Assembly: GCA_024699855.1 (NCBI GenBank) | Contig: JAMPIQ010000001.1 | Location: 682,001 to 746,000 of the forward strand | Direction: 5' to 3' | Length of the DNA stretch: 64,000 bases | From: Aphelenchoides besseyi | Lineage: Eukaryota > Nematoda > Chromadorea > Rhabditida > Aphelenchoididae | Shown here: in pieces, positions 1-8,947 of the stretch | How positions within the stretch are numbered: the stretch's first letter is position 1 | Layout of the letters: every line of letters starts with the position of its first letter | The notes under the pieces: model-generated | Database searches by the model: none | The model's input: only the letters and a program-made list of their open reading frames with translations | What the model was told of the DNA's origin: nothing | Program-made: the position numbers and the translations under genes

Positions 1-181
1 CTCAGTTGGCGCGGATCTTTCATTATCGTTACACACATCCGAACGCCGTAGAACCGATTGCTCAATCGAAGTAGCGAGTACCGGATACCTTAGGTCCCAA
101 TTACGAGTTCCAAATAGAGCATCTTTGTCTATCTAGTGATCGCCACGAATCGATTCTGTTGTCTCACTTCGAATAAATAAA
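1..181 (+). other. 3' end of an upstream plus-strand gene
   Basis: Two overlapping AATAAA polyadenylation signals lie at 172-181, about 95 bases before an acceptor-like TTTCAG at 269-274. This is the spacing seen between genes of a trans-spliced nematode operon. All three plus frames are open at the window edge (stops at 49, 84 and 134), so the last codons of the upstream gene cannot be assigned to one frame and its product is unknown. Confidence 0.4.
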
Positions 182-277
182 GTTCTATTCTTTTGGTCGG
201 AAATTTTCTTTTAAACGTTGACTTCGAAGTTACTTTGAATGATTCATCCGACAACGTTAATCCACAGTTTCAGCATC

Positions 278-707
278 ATGAGCGACGAAGAGGATGAGGT
301 TCCGAACAAGAAGATGGCAACGCGTTTTTCCTCCACAGTTTTGCAGTTGAAGTTCATGAAAGCAACGGCAAATGAATTGGAGAAAGAGAAGAAGAGAACT
401 CGACCACAGAGATTCAACGGTAAACAAATTCATCCGACCGTTTTGAAGCCCGACGATAGTCCGGTTGTGTAGGTTGAAATCGACCTTTTTCTTAGCTCAG
501 AGATTTAGGGACATGAACGGAGTAACACGGGAAGAGCGATTCACGAGGTTGGAGAAACTGAATTTTGGTCGATTTTCGTTTCGTGGACAGAATCTGGAAG
601 TTGAAGTGAGTTGTCACCTTTTACTCTTTGAAATTAATGAACGTGTTTAGAAGATGATGGCAATTCAAGAACAGAAGAATCGGAAACGTAAACACGTAAA
701 ATCGTAG
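278..707 (+). CDS. MPHOSPH6: MPP6-type exosome cofactor (M-phase phosphoprotein 6 family)
   Basis: Three short exons (278 to about 463, 501-606, and a last exon after the AG at about 650) joined by introns of about 37 and 43 nt give a small basic protein. It starts MSDEEDEV and carries the two family hallmarks: an N-terminal LQLKFMKA block (compare LLRMKFMQR in the human protein) and a central FGRFSFRGQNLEVE block (human GRMSFRGFNPEVE). It ends in a lysine/arginine-rich tail. MPP6 binds nuclear RNA exosome and helps MTR4-dependent 5.8S rRNA and RNA decay work. The ATG at 278 is chosen because the acceptor TTTCAG ends 3 bases before it, as expected for trans-splicing. An AATAAA at 730-735 follows the stop. 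The exact first donor (464 or 467) is uncertain, but both keep the frame. Confidence 0.75.
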
Positions 708-838
708 TTTAAAATTGTTATATTTTTGAAATAAACATTGAGAATCTTGAAATCGTATGTTTTTCTAGTGGTCTAATGCCTATTTCATATCTTCTTCTGC
801 TGTCCTTAAAAGACCATCAACTATTCGCAGGCTTTTCA

Positions 839-2123
839 ATGCCTCCAAAACCGAGGATCATCAAAATGAAGTTCGAGGGCGTCGAACAGTCCAAAGAAGA
901 ACAAAGCGGAAGGTTCGAAGACGAAGTTCTAAATGACATCGAAAAGGAATTGATATCGGGATTAGTTTTCGATGAGGATGGCGATTTGGTTTCCGCCAAA
1001 AGGTCATCGCAAGAAACGTCAAAACTCAAATTCGAACAAACGTTTGTACCCGATGACATTCCCTGTCCGTTTGGCACTTTCAAAGAGTTTGATTATCGTA
1101 AAAATTTTAGTTAGTGCTCTCGAAATGGAGTGTTTTCCTTGCCCAATATGTGAGAACCGAATCTTTCTAACGGCCAACGGGCTCGAAAGTCACGGCAAAG
1201 AAGTGCATCCGAACGATGTAGGCAAACTAAATGCTTTGATTGAACGAATCCAACAATTTTGGTCACCAAAAGAGCCACCAGGTGAATGGAATTCGATTAA
1301 GTATTGAAGTCGTTGTAGAGCCTGTGAAAGAGCCAATATATCAAGTCTGCGAGATTTGTGGAGTTCTAATCGATCTGTCCGTAGAGAACGCACTTCAACA
1401 ACACGAACAATATCATAACGAAAACAACGAACTACGAGAGCGATTGGATCAGAGATACGGTTCTGATTATGTGAGTTGAATTTGAGTGTTCAAATGATAA
1501 AAGTGATGATTTCAGGTGCAGAAAATGTTGGTTTGCGAAGCTTGTGATTTGTGTTTTGCAAACGAAAGATCACGCACTAAACATACGGATCAGGTTCATA
1601 CGAACAAGTGGACGGAAGTTCGACTGCCAATTAAAGGAGTTATTCAGAAGGAGGAAACTGGTGAGTAGCGAACTTTTTGATCGAACAAAAGTTTTCATAG
1701 ACAACCAGGTGCTGCACGAAGAGCTTTCGAATTCCGTGGAACCGTTGAATTACGAGCAATCCAAGTCATTTAACATTTTTCCGAGGTAATTAAAACAATG
1801 TCAATTCACGACGACAACAATTTCAGCACAATATGTCCGGTATGTCGAGAGAACTTTAGTCAAGTGAGTACAATCGCCGCTCATATGAGAAACTACCACG
1901 GTCTAATGACTTTCTCGAGTACAATCAATAATCTACCGAATGCTCCGCCGATTGGTTATGTGGTGCGAAATGGACAGATCTATTTCCATTGTTGTAATGA
2001 AGAATTCGAAACAAAGTACGTTTAAGTTGAGAGCTTTGTCAATCGTTGAGATTTAGAGATCAGTTTCATTTTCATCGTCAGAAAGTTCACGGCTGTCCAA
2101 TACGTTCACAGACATCGCAATGA
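839..2123 (+). CDS. C2H2 zinc-finger protein with about five fingers
   Basis: Seven exons: 839-1064, 1111-1261, 1302-1470, 1516-1660, 1701-1785, 1827-2015, 2057-2123. Introns of 40-46 nt restore one frame of about 343 aa. Fingers in order: CPIC..H..H near 1140, CEIC..H..H near 1350, CEAC..H..H near 1537, CPVC..H..H near 1834, and a last weak one (HCC..H..H) split by the final intron. The N-terminal 75 residues are acidic and unstructured-looking. It is probably nuclear and nucleic-acid binding; no orthologue is named. The acceptor TTCGCAG at 830, 95 bases after the MPP6 AATAAA, suggests it is a downstream operon gene. The second intron could instead be 1218-1281, which also keeps frame. Exon 1/2 joining at 1065/1110 is the weakest link. 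Confidence 0.65.
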
Positions 2124-2190
2124 TTGTGTTCAATAACCACATTCGATCTTATTCACTTGTTGAGCTTTCGATTCCAAGGATACTCATTCA

Positions 2191-2811
2191 ATGACCGATC
2201 AATTAGAACTGAAAATGCGCGTGTTGTTTAATGATGAAAACATAAATCGACTAAATCCGTCGTATGTTCGCTGCGTTGTCATTGGAGCGCAGTGATAACA
2301 AGCGAACTGAAATCGTTCATCTGTTGAAGGATCTGTTCGTCAGAATCATTGACTCCATTTCGGATTCCGAACAAAGCCAAACATCTGATCCAGCAATAAC
2401 CTTTGTTGTGTTTGATTGGGTGAGTGCGTTTAAGATTAAAACGTCTGTCGTTCCACGCACATCTTTAAAAACAAAAGGGTTGAAGGTCGTTGAATAGATA
2501 AGCGAAGGCCGAACGGGTTTTACGCGCTCGATTGGCTTATCGTCGCGTTTTGCGGTGATTGCGCAAAGTCGAGGTAGAGAAGACGAAGAGAAGATCCGTT
2601 AATCATCGACGAGCAACAACGTCTGCGGCATGTGTTTGACGTGTGTTCACATGAACTCAAAAGTATCGAAAGCAAATCTTCGAAGTCGACTTTGTTGGTA
2701 TTTTGGAATTGCAATCAACAAACAAAAGTTTTAATAGCAAACGTTGAAAAAACTTCCGATTACTGTTCTTTGTTTGCTTTTAAAGTTTACAATCAAAACG
2801 CATTGATTTGA
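2191..2811 (+). CDS. Unrecognised 156-aa protein, last gene of the run
   Basis: Four exons (2191-2261, 2293-2419, 2503-2541, 2578-2811) joined at GTATGT/GCAG, GTGAGT/AAG and GTCGCG/GTAG sites give one open frame from ATG to TGA with introns of 31, 83 and 36 nt. I recognise no family. The protein is mostly helical-looking, with an amphipathic stretch around residues 29-45 (EIVHLLKDLFVRIIDSIS), a hydrophobic core patch near residues 58-65 and a C-terminal LLVFWN segment. It begins 67 bases after the zinc-finger gene's stop, on the same strand. An AATAAA at 2912-2917 ends the run. The third exon is the least certain because its acceptor is poor. If it is wrong, the gene is shorter or decayed. 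Confidence 0.4.
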
Positions 2812-2917
2812 GGGAGAAAAACTTGAATGGCGAGACAAAACGGTTTCCGTTCGAACAGCCCTGAGGCATGTAATTGAGACGGTAGGTTGATGGAAGATTG
2901 ATGAGGTAATTAATAAA

Positions 2918-3260
2918 CTACCTGCTCATTGTTTTGTCCTCTTGCAGAGAACGACGATCATAATCAACTGCTTGTTTGGGTTGGTGCGTTTGATGAGACT
3001 TGCGCACATTCGAAAACCCTTCGGATACTATGAACGTTGTTGCGAAGTGACAACCGATCAACGACAAGGGAGGGAAAGCCCGTTGAGTTGATTTTGAAAG
3101 ACGTGATTCCGCGTATACGCACTCGTTTGGTAAAGAGGTCGATCCGAAAGGCCTAAAGCGTTGAAAAAAGAACAATGTAGAAGGTGGAGTTTTTCTGTCT
3201 TCCGACCCGCTTCGTTAACCGCCGTTGGCGTTGTGTGGAGTCGTGGCCTCGACGATTGGG
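2918..3260. other. Intergenic, upstream of the collagen
   Basis: No supported gene. Short open frames on the minus strand have no start, splice sites or recognisable residues. The stretch leads into the TATA box of the collagen and probably holds its hypodermal enhancer elements, none of which I can name. Confidence 0.4.
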
Positions 3261-3298
3261 TATAAAAGCAAGGTGATAGCGTGGAAAAGGTATCAGTC
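3261..3298 (+). promoter_or_regulatory. TATA box and initiator of the collagen gene
   Basis: TATAAAA at 3261-3267 is followed 32 bases later by TCAGTC at 3293-3298, a good match to the metazoan initiator. A 5'-UTR intron follows (GTGAGT near 3338 to TTGCAG at 3386), 11 bases before the ATG. A strong TATA/Inr pair fits a highly expressed, moult-timed cuticle gene. Confidence 0.7.
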
Positions 3299-3397
3299 TT
3301 CACCAATTGGCCTGTTTAGCTTTGGGAAAAGACTGAAGTGAGTTCGTATTACATTTAATTGATAATTTGTCGATTTTGCTTTGCAGCAATCTGAAAA

Positions 3398-6010
3398 ATG
3401 GAAGGTCGTGACATGAAAGAATTGCTTCGTGAGGCCGAGTCATTCAAACGACTCACCTTCTTCGCCATTGCGATTTCAACTGTCGCAACGTTGACGGCAA
3501 TCATCGTCGTCCCAATGCTCTACAACTACACTCAACACGTTCAAGCATCTTTGGACGAAGAATTGGAATTCTGCACCCATCGTTCCAACGGTTTGTGGGA
3601 TCAATATCGTCATATTGCTGGACCCGATGCCACTCGTGAGAAACGTGAAGCTGTTCATCGTGCGGCCAACTTCCACCGTCCCGGTCTTCGTCGTCAATTC
3701 ACTCGCCAAGCTGATGCTTATGGTGGAGCTGCTCCAGGTACGTATTATTGTAAATTGTTTGATGAAAAGCAAAGTCGTTTTGTCGAAATTCACATCCTAA
3801 TAATAATAATAACATCATCAAACTAATCTAAGGATCTGCTCCAGTTAGCGGTGGATCATCGTCGGCTGGTGGTTACGGTAGTGCAAGCGAAGGTGGAGTT
3901 TCGAGCAGTAGTGCTTCAAGCGGCGGCGGATCGTCATGTTCTTGCGGTGTCGGACAAGCTGTGAGTTGCAATTATAAAAACGTTATTTAATGCGTTATAT
4001 TTGTAGGGACCTCCAGGACCACCAGGTTTTGGAAATAAATGTAATGGATGTTTAAAACTTTGCTTTAGGACCTGATGGAAATAACGGAAACGATGGGTAA
4101 GTTAGTGATATGTAGCAAAGTTGATCGATTAAATTACAGAGCCCCAGGACAAGATGGAGCGGTAATTGAAGCTATGATGATCTCTATATAATCTTACGAT
4201 TTATAGCACGGTGAAGATGCTCAAGCCGGTGCAACTCCCAGTGCTGCTGACTTCTGCTTCGACTGTCCTCCAGGTTTGTGAATTGCATCATCGAATAATT
4301 GAACTTTAATCAACACACTTAGGACCTCCTGGACCCGCTGTAGGAATTACAACCGCACTACGGTGTTCTAATTTTACTCTTTAGGGAAACGCAGGCCCCA
4401 AGGGACCAAACGGAAACCCGTTAGTTATAGCATTCAATTCCTTAATATTCTCTTTATTCCAGAGGAGCACCAGGTCAAGATGGCGAACAAGTAAGTGAAG
4501 CATAGCAAAAAGAATGGTTTATTGAAAATGTTTATTTAAATCCAATTTAAAATTACTTCGGAAGGAACCAAGAGCCTGCTGTAAAAGGGGAATTGTTGGG
4601 GTCCAAATTTCCCTGACAGATTGCGCAATCGTTGGTTTTCTTGATTTGTTCGTACCCAATATTCAGTTGCGCGAGCAAAGTTCCTAGTTCGGACATATCG
4701 AATTCATTGGCGGTTGTCGAAATTGGATTGAAAACAAAGTGGTCGGCGGGCGAACAGCCGAAATGAGCGAAGAATTGAAACTTCAGAAAGCGGTGAACTT
4801 ACGCGATAGGACGGTTGAACTGTTGGGCGACAAGTTGCAACTGGTGCATTTGGCATCCGTTTTGTCGCTACCAACGATCAACGGGAAGCGATCGCCATTT
4901 TCGTTTCTTTTGTTTTTTGTATTATCGCTGTGAACACCGATCTAAACACCAAGAATTGAGATTCAAAACGCACTGTAAGCCTTAAGAGGATGTACGAAAC
5001 CAGCGCCAACTCGACGCGAAACGATTTCAAAAAAGTGAAATACCTACGATCTATCGGTTGAGTGTTTTCAACGTCGAACGAAAGCGAAAACATTTGCGCT
5101 TAAAATCGCACTTCACGTCGAGTTTTGATCTCGCTGCCAAGAGTTCTGCAGCCAATTTGTGTACGATCATTGCGATTCATTGGAACAAGCATCCTCTAAA
5201 ATTAATTAGCAAACGCAAAAACAAATTTTCGAACCAGTTGTGTTAATTTGGTTTCAACGCAAATAATTACAGGGACAAGGATCAGGACCGGGACCAGCAG
5301 GACCACCGTAAATAATGCACCGACATTTAATTAATTAATCTTTGTTTTTAGCGGACCACCTGGTTAGAAAATGAGAGTGATGATTATGATCTGATTTGTA
5401 GGACAACCTGGAAACGACGGTGCCCCTGGACGTATGAGATTAAGTTTAGAACATTAATCAACTGCTGTTTTAGAACCGGGCCCAGCAGGTCAAGTCAACG
5501 AAGTTCCCGGCCAAGCAGTAAGTTCCAATTGTGAAAGTGTTTAATCTTTTGCACTTGTAGGGACCACCAGGACCAGCCGGTGAGATTTTGGGATTAATCA
5601 ATAATGTGAACTAACTAATACTCTTAAAGGACCCCCAGGCCCGGCTGGACCAAGCGGTGGTGCGTGATTAGTTTTATGACAGTTAATAAAATATTGTTTA
5701 GCGCCCGGAGCTCCAGGCAGCTCTTCTCCCGGAGCACCAGGACCTGCTGCAAGTCTTAAACCGGTATACTTGATTTATCTTCAATTCTTTTAGGGAGATG
5801 CTGGACCAAACGGCCCTCCCGGAAAGTAAGTCAATGAAGGGCATTATTGTGCTAAGCACGCATTTTAGCAACGGAGCCCCTGGTCAACCTGGAAGCGATG
5901 GACAATCTGGTTCTGGAGGCGGATGGTAATTGATTGTCTGTATTATAGCATTTAACACGTTTAATTGCAGCGACCACTGTCCAGTTCCAAGAACCGCTCC
6001 TGGATATTAA
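3398..6010 (+). CDS. Cuticle collagen with 18 coding introns
   Basis: Nineteen exons. Exon 1 (3398-3737) encodes a nematode cuticle collagen N-terminal domain: a short cytoplasmic start, a membrane segment (residues about 20-43), then a subtilisin-like cleavage site region ending TREKREA. Exon 2 is Ser/Gly-rich and ends in a CSCG cluster. Exons 3-18 are Gly-X-Y, mostly GPPGP, interrupted once by CFDC in exon 6. The last exon closes with CDHC and PVPRTAPGY, as in other cuticle collagens. Coding introns are 39-50 nt except the first (95 nt) and the ninth (4491-5272, 782 nt). They mostly fall beside glycine codons. Intron 16 (5749-5793) uses a GC donor (GCAAGT). The protein is secreted to the extracellular matrix and crosslinked by cysteines. 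AATAAA at 6134-6139. Confidence 0.93.
4553..5192 (-). CDS. Nested gene inside the collagen's ninth intron, CxxC protein
   Basis: On the strand opposite the collagen, an acceptor-like TTTTAG stands 3 bases before an ATG at 5190-5192. Four exons can be joined in frame (MLVPMNRNDRT.. start; a VFHFFEIVSRR exon; an exon carrying KCTSCNLSP; a last exon starting TLLAQLNIGYEQIKK and carrying NDCAICQGNLDPNNS) to a TAA at 4553. Two AATAAA signals on the same strand follow at 4531-4536 and 4518-4523. The two CxxC pairs may bind one zinc. About 140 aa; no family recognised. The third intron is about 119 nt with a perfect GTAAGT donor. The reading of the last exon is firm (stop plus polyadenylation); the first exon junction is less so. 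Confidence 0.5.
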
Positions 6011-6133
6011 GCTCATGGAAGAAAGATGTACATTCGAAACAGTTCTTCATGCATCGATTTCCAATGTTCTCATCTTATGCCTTTGCTTTGGCGCGGCATT
6101 TTCTGTGTCTTTCACCTCCAAAAATGATGCTCA

Positions 6134-6139
6134 AATAAA
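6134..6139 (+). terminator. Polyadenylation signal of the collagen
   Basis: AATAAA 124 bases after the collagen stop. The foldback element begins 175 bases further on, so it lies just outside the transcript. Confidence 0.7.
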
Positions 6140-6313
6140 CACGCAATCATAAGATGTTTTGCAAATTGATACACAAATAAGTCGGAAGAATACTTTAAAT
6201 TAATGCTATTCGATTGATAGCTAACAAGGAGAGGTCCTGAGTGGTCCCTGACAGTTTTGGCTGAATTATATATCAGTCTACGCGCAATTTTACGCTGATT
6301 TCGAATATCATGT

Positions 6314-7000
6314 TCATTTTTGCCCAATTGCAGAATTGGCCGAGTTATTGGCCAAAAACCAAAAACACTAATATTGTCAACATCGTAGTAACGATTATGC
6401 TGATTATTGTAGTGAAGTCCGTTTATTCTTATCTCACTTCATTATGGAGATACTGACCGTTTTACTTAGCCAAAATTTATTCCGGGTTATGGTCCGCTAA
6501 TCTTCCGTTGGAAGTGTGAGCTGCAATAGTCGAGTGAGTAAGTGATGGGCTTGCAAACTCTTTTGGAGGTTGCGAGTTTGATTCCTTCGATCGTCACTTT
6601 CAAGTGCTGCGTTCTACCAAAACGACTCCAAAAAGTGAGAAAAAATTCGGTTGGATCTCTCGTAGTCACCTACTATTCACTCTTTTTTTTTGTGGATACA
6701 AGACAGCAACTTGCATTCGACAACAGAGAGAATCGAACTCGCAATCTCCAAAAGAGTTTGCAAGCCCATCACTTACTCACTCGACTATTGCAGCTCACAC
6801 TTCCAACGGAAGATTAGCGGACCATAACCCGGAATAAATTTTGGCTAAGTAAAACGGTCAGTATCTCCATAATGAAGTGAGATAAGAATAAGCGGACTTC
6901 ACTACGATAATCAGCATAATCGTTACTACGATGTTGACAATATTAGTGTTTTTGGTTTTTGGCCAATAACTCGGCCAATTCTGCAATTGGGCAAAAATGA
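6314..7000. mobile_element. Foldback element: inverted pair of tRNA-derived, SINE-like arms
   Basis: The left arm (6314 to about 6586) and right arm (about 6729-7000) are reverse complements. Over the outer 245 bases I count only two mismatches. A 142-base spacer separates them. Both ends read TCATTTTTGCCCAATTGCAG. No clear target-site duplication is visible. Each arm carries an A-box-like TAGTCGAGTG (6527-6536; mirror 6778-6787) and a B-box-like GTT(T/C)GATTC (6576-6584; mirror 6730-6738). The bases between look like a tRNA anticodon arm most similar to tRNA-Ser. The spacer contains a T8 run near 6686. No protein is encoded, so it would be non-autonomous. Confidence 0.75.
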
Positions 7001-8947
7001 CTTATACAGTAATGCTCAGCTCATCGAGACGCGTTGATTGCTACCAACGACGTCAAATTACAGCGGGGATCGATGACAACCACTCCTTGTAAGTCATCAA
7101 GAAAATCTCAATTTACGACTTTAATGCTTCTGTACCATATTGTTCAAGGTAAATAGTTTGAATTACAGTAGATGGTACGTCCATTCACTATCCAACCATC
7201 ACAAATTAACATACTCGAAAATCGCTTAGATTCAAATTCAGGAATTGAATTATAAAACAGCTCCAAATTCATCTCATAAGTGTAAATTGCAGAAAATCAA
7301 TAGTTAATAATAACCAGTTAAGATGGTCAATTTGAAGATGTAACAGAAAAGAATGCCAACTACCGGATATCAACATCCGTGATGCCAACTTCCATTGACT
7401 ACAACTCAAGAACTACTGACTGCTGAAACGTGTGATCAACAGAACTACAACAACCACTACTGAACACTAAACCCTGTGGATATCAATCAAATCCAATCAG
7501 CCAATGAGCTAAAATACACAACACCCCCCATTCCTTTGTATAGCACGTCCATCGCGCAAATTGATTTATCTCGGATATGTTGGCAACAACTAGTACTTAT
7601 ATTATACTATTAAAAAGCTGAATAAACTGGCTATCCAACTTGCTTAACCTTGTAACTATCGGATAAATGAGTGAGGAATGAGGGCATTTCAAAGTCAGAA
7701 AATCTGTCAAAAATTGCTCAAAATTGCAAAAGTTTGTGCAGCTCTTCCGGCTGATGATGGAGAGCTGTAACTTGGCCCACTTATTAATGAGCTTAGAAGA
7801 TTACAATGTTTAGAATTTGGAGGGCAAAGGTTGATCGGGAACTAAATTGGAACAGAAAACATACTCAAAATTGAGTTTTGTGAAGTTGACTGCAACAACG
7901 ACGGTGATTGATATCAATTGCTATAATTTGCAGGAACAACTACGCAGTATTGGATTAGTTTGTGGTGTAAATTGTAAGTCGATTTGTTTGCTGGTCATAG
8001 AATTCGAACTTCACATCTATGGTTTAAGATAACGAAAACGAGGATCACGCTTCTGGCCATATCTCGGCTTCTATCGTCTTATTGCAGTAATTGTGATGTC
8101 ATTAAACTTCTGATTACTTAAACAAGCCAATCAATCAGAATCTCAACACCAAAAAATTTGATCGAAACATACAGGCGATAACCGTTCCGTCAATTACCTC
8201 GACTTTTGAGTGAAAGTTGTCACTGTTGGTCAAGCACATACACTTAACCACGAAAACATTTTGTGCCAATGAAATGCATTTGTTGGCGCCGTCTGCTCCA
8301 ATTTTCGCAAATATTCTGGACCATCGTAAAGTCACCGTTTTCCAAATGCTTCAAATCGGTATGCAAGATTTCCTTTACATCTTCAAATTCTTTCATTGAG
8401 GATGAGTTGATTTTGAAAGTCACTCAGACCCTCGAATTTTGAAAGCCAACGGCGATTTTGCAATTGACTTGCTCTGTGGTTTTTAGTGTCAAAAGCGAAC
8501 GTCTTTGAGATCCGAAAGACACGAGAAGCGGCGTGTAAATTGCCGGGTTTCACAATTGCACTTGTTTGGTCTCTTTTGTTGGCTGTTCGCAGACATTCCG
8601 CCGATTGTCCGTCTGAAGGGTCGTTTTGGAAAATGGCCAGCAAACGCATGCCGTTGGCGAATGCCCAAAAATAGTCAAACGGACGACAGAGAAGCGGGGG
8701 CGATGACTGCAAGTCGTTTTTTCTTGCTGGTTAATTCCTCCCCGGTTTTTTCGCTCCGTCTTCTCTTCTTCATGTCCACTTGCAGAAACTTACGACTTTC
8801 GCTCGCCCCCTCCTCTCGTACAAACCAACATTTTCGGCGTGTTCGAGAACATCAAATCGATGAAACTCCGTTGATTTACGTCGCTCCATATAGTCGTTTC
8901 GCTCTTTCAGCTCTTCATTCTTTGGCGCTAATCAGTTAGCTGCCATA
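7001..8947. other. Intergenic, AT-rich then promoter-proximal
   Basis: No gene supported on either strand. 7000-7900 is AT-rich with frequent stops. 8400-8900 is open in several frames but without matching codons or splice sites. A TTGCAG at about 8780-8785 may be a trans-splice or 5'-UTR acceptor for the helicase that starts at 8948. Confidence 0.4.

Larger units (their letters stand above)
172..2917 (+). other. Putative trans-spliced operon signals
   Basis: Upstream gene, MPP6, zinc-finger gene and the 156-aa gene lie on one strand with gaps of about 95-140, 131 and 67 bases. AATAAA occurs at 172-181, 730-735 and 2912-2917. Acceptor-like AGs without a matching upstream donor precede the ATGs of MPP6 (274) and the zinc-finger gene (830). 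I infer a single pre-mRNA resolved by spliced-leader addition. The last gap shows no AATAAA. Confidence 0.45.

Noticed and set aside
1098..1110. A 13-nt intron (GTAAAAATTTTAG) in the zinc-finger gene
   Set aside because: It keeps phase, but a normal 46-nt intron at 1,065-1,110 using the same acceptor also does.
2574..2588. A 15-nt intron in the 156-aa gene
   Set aside because: A 36-nt intron (2,542-2,577) explains the in-frame TAG with normal size.
2191..2811. SPO11 homologue
   Set aside because: A faint helical similarity at the start is not followed by any SPO11/TopoVIA motif.
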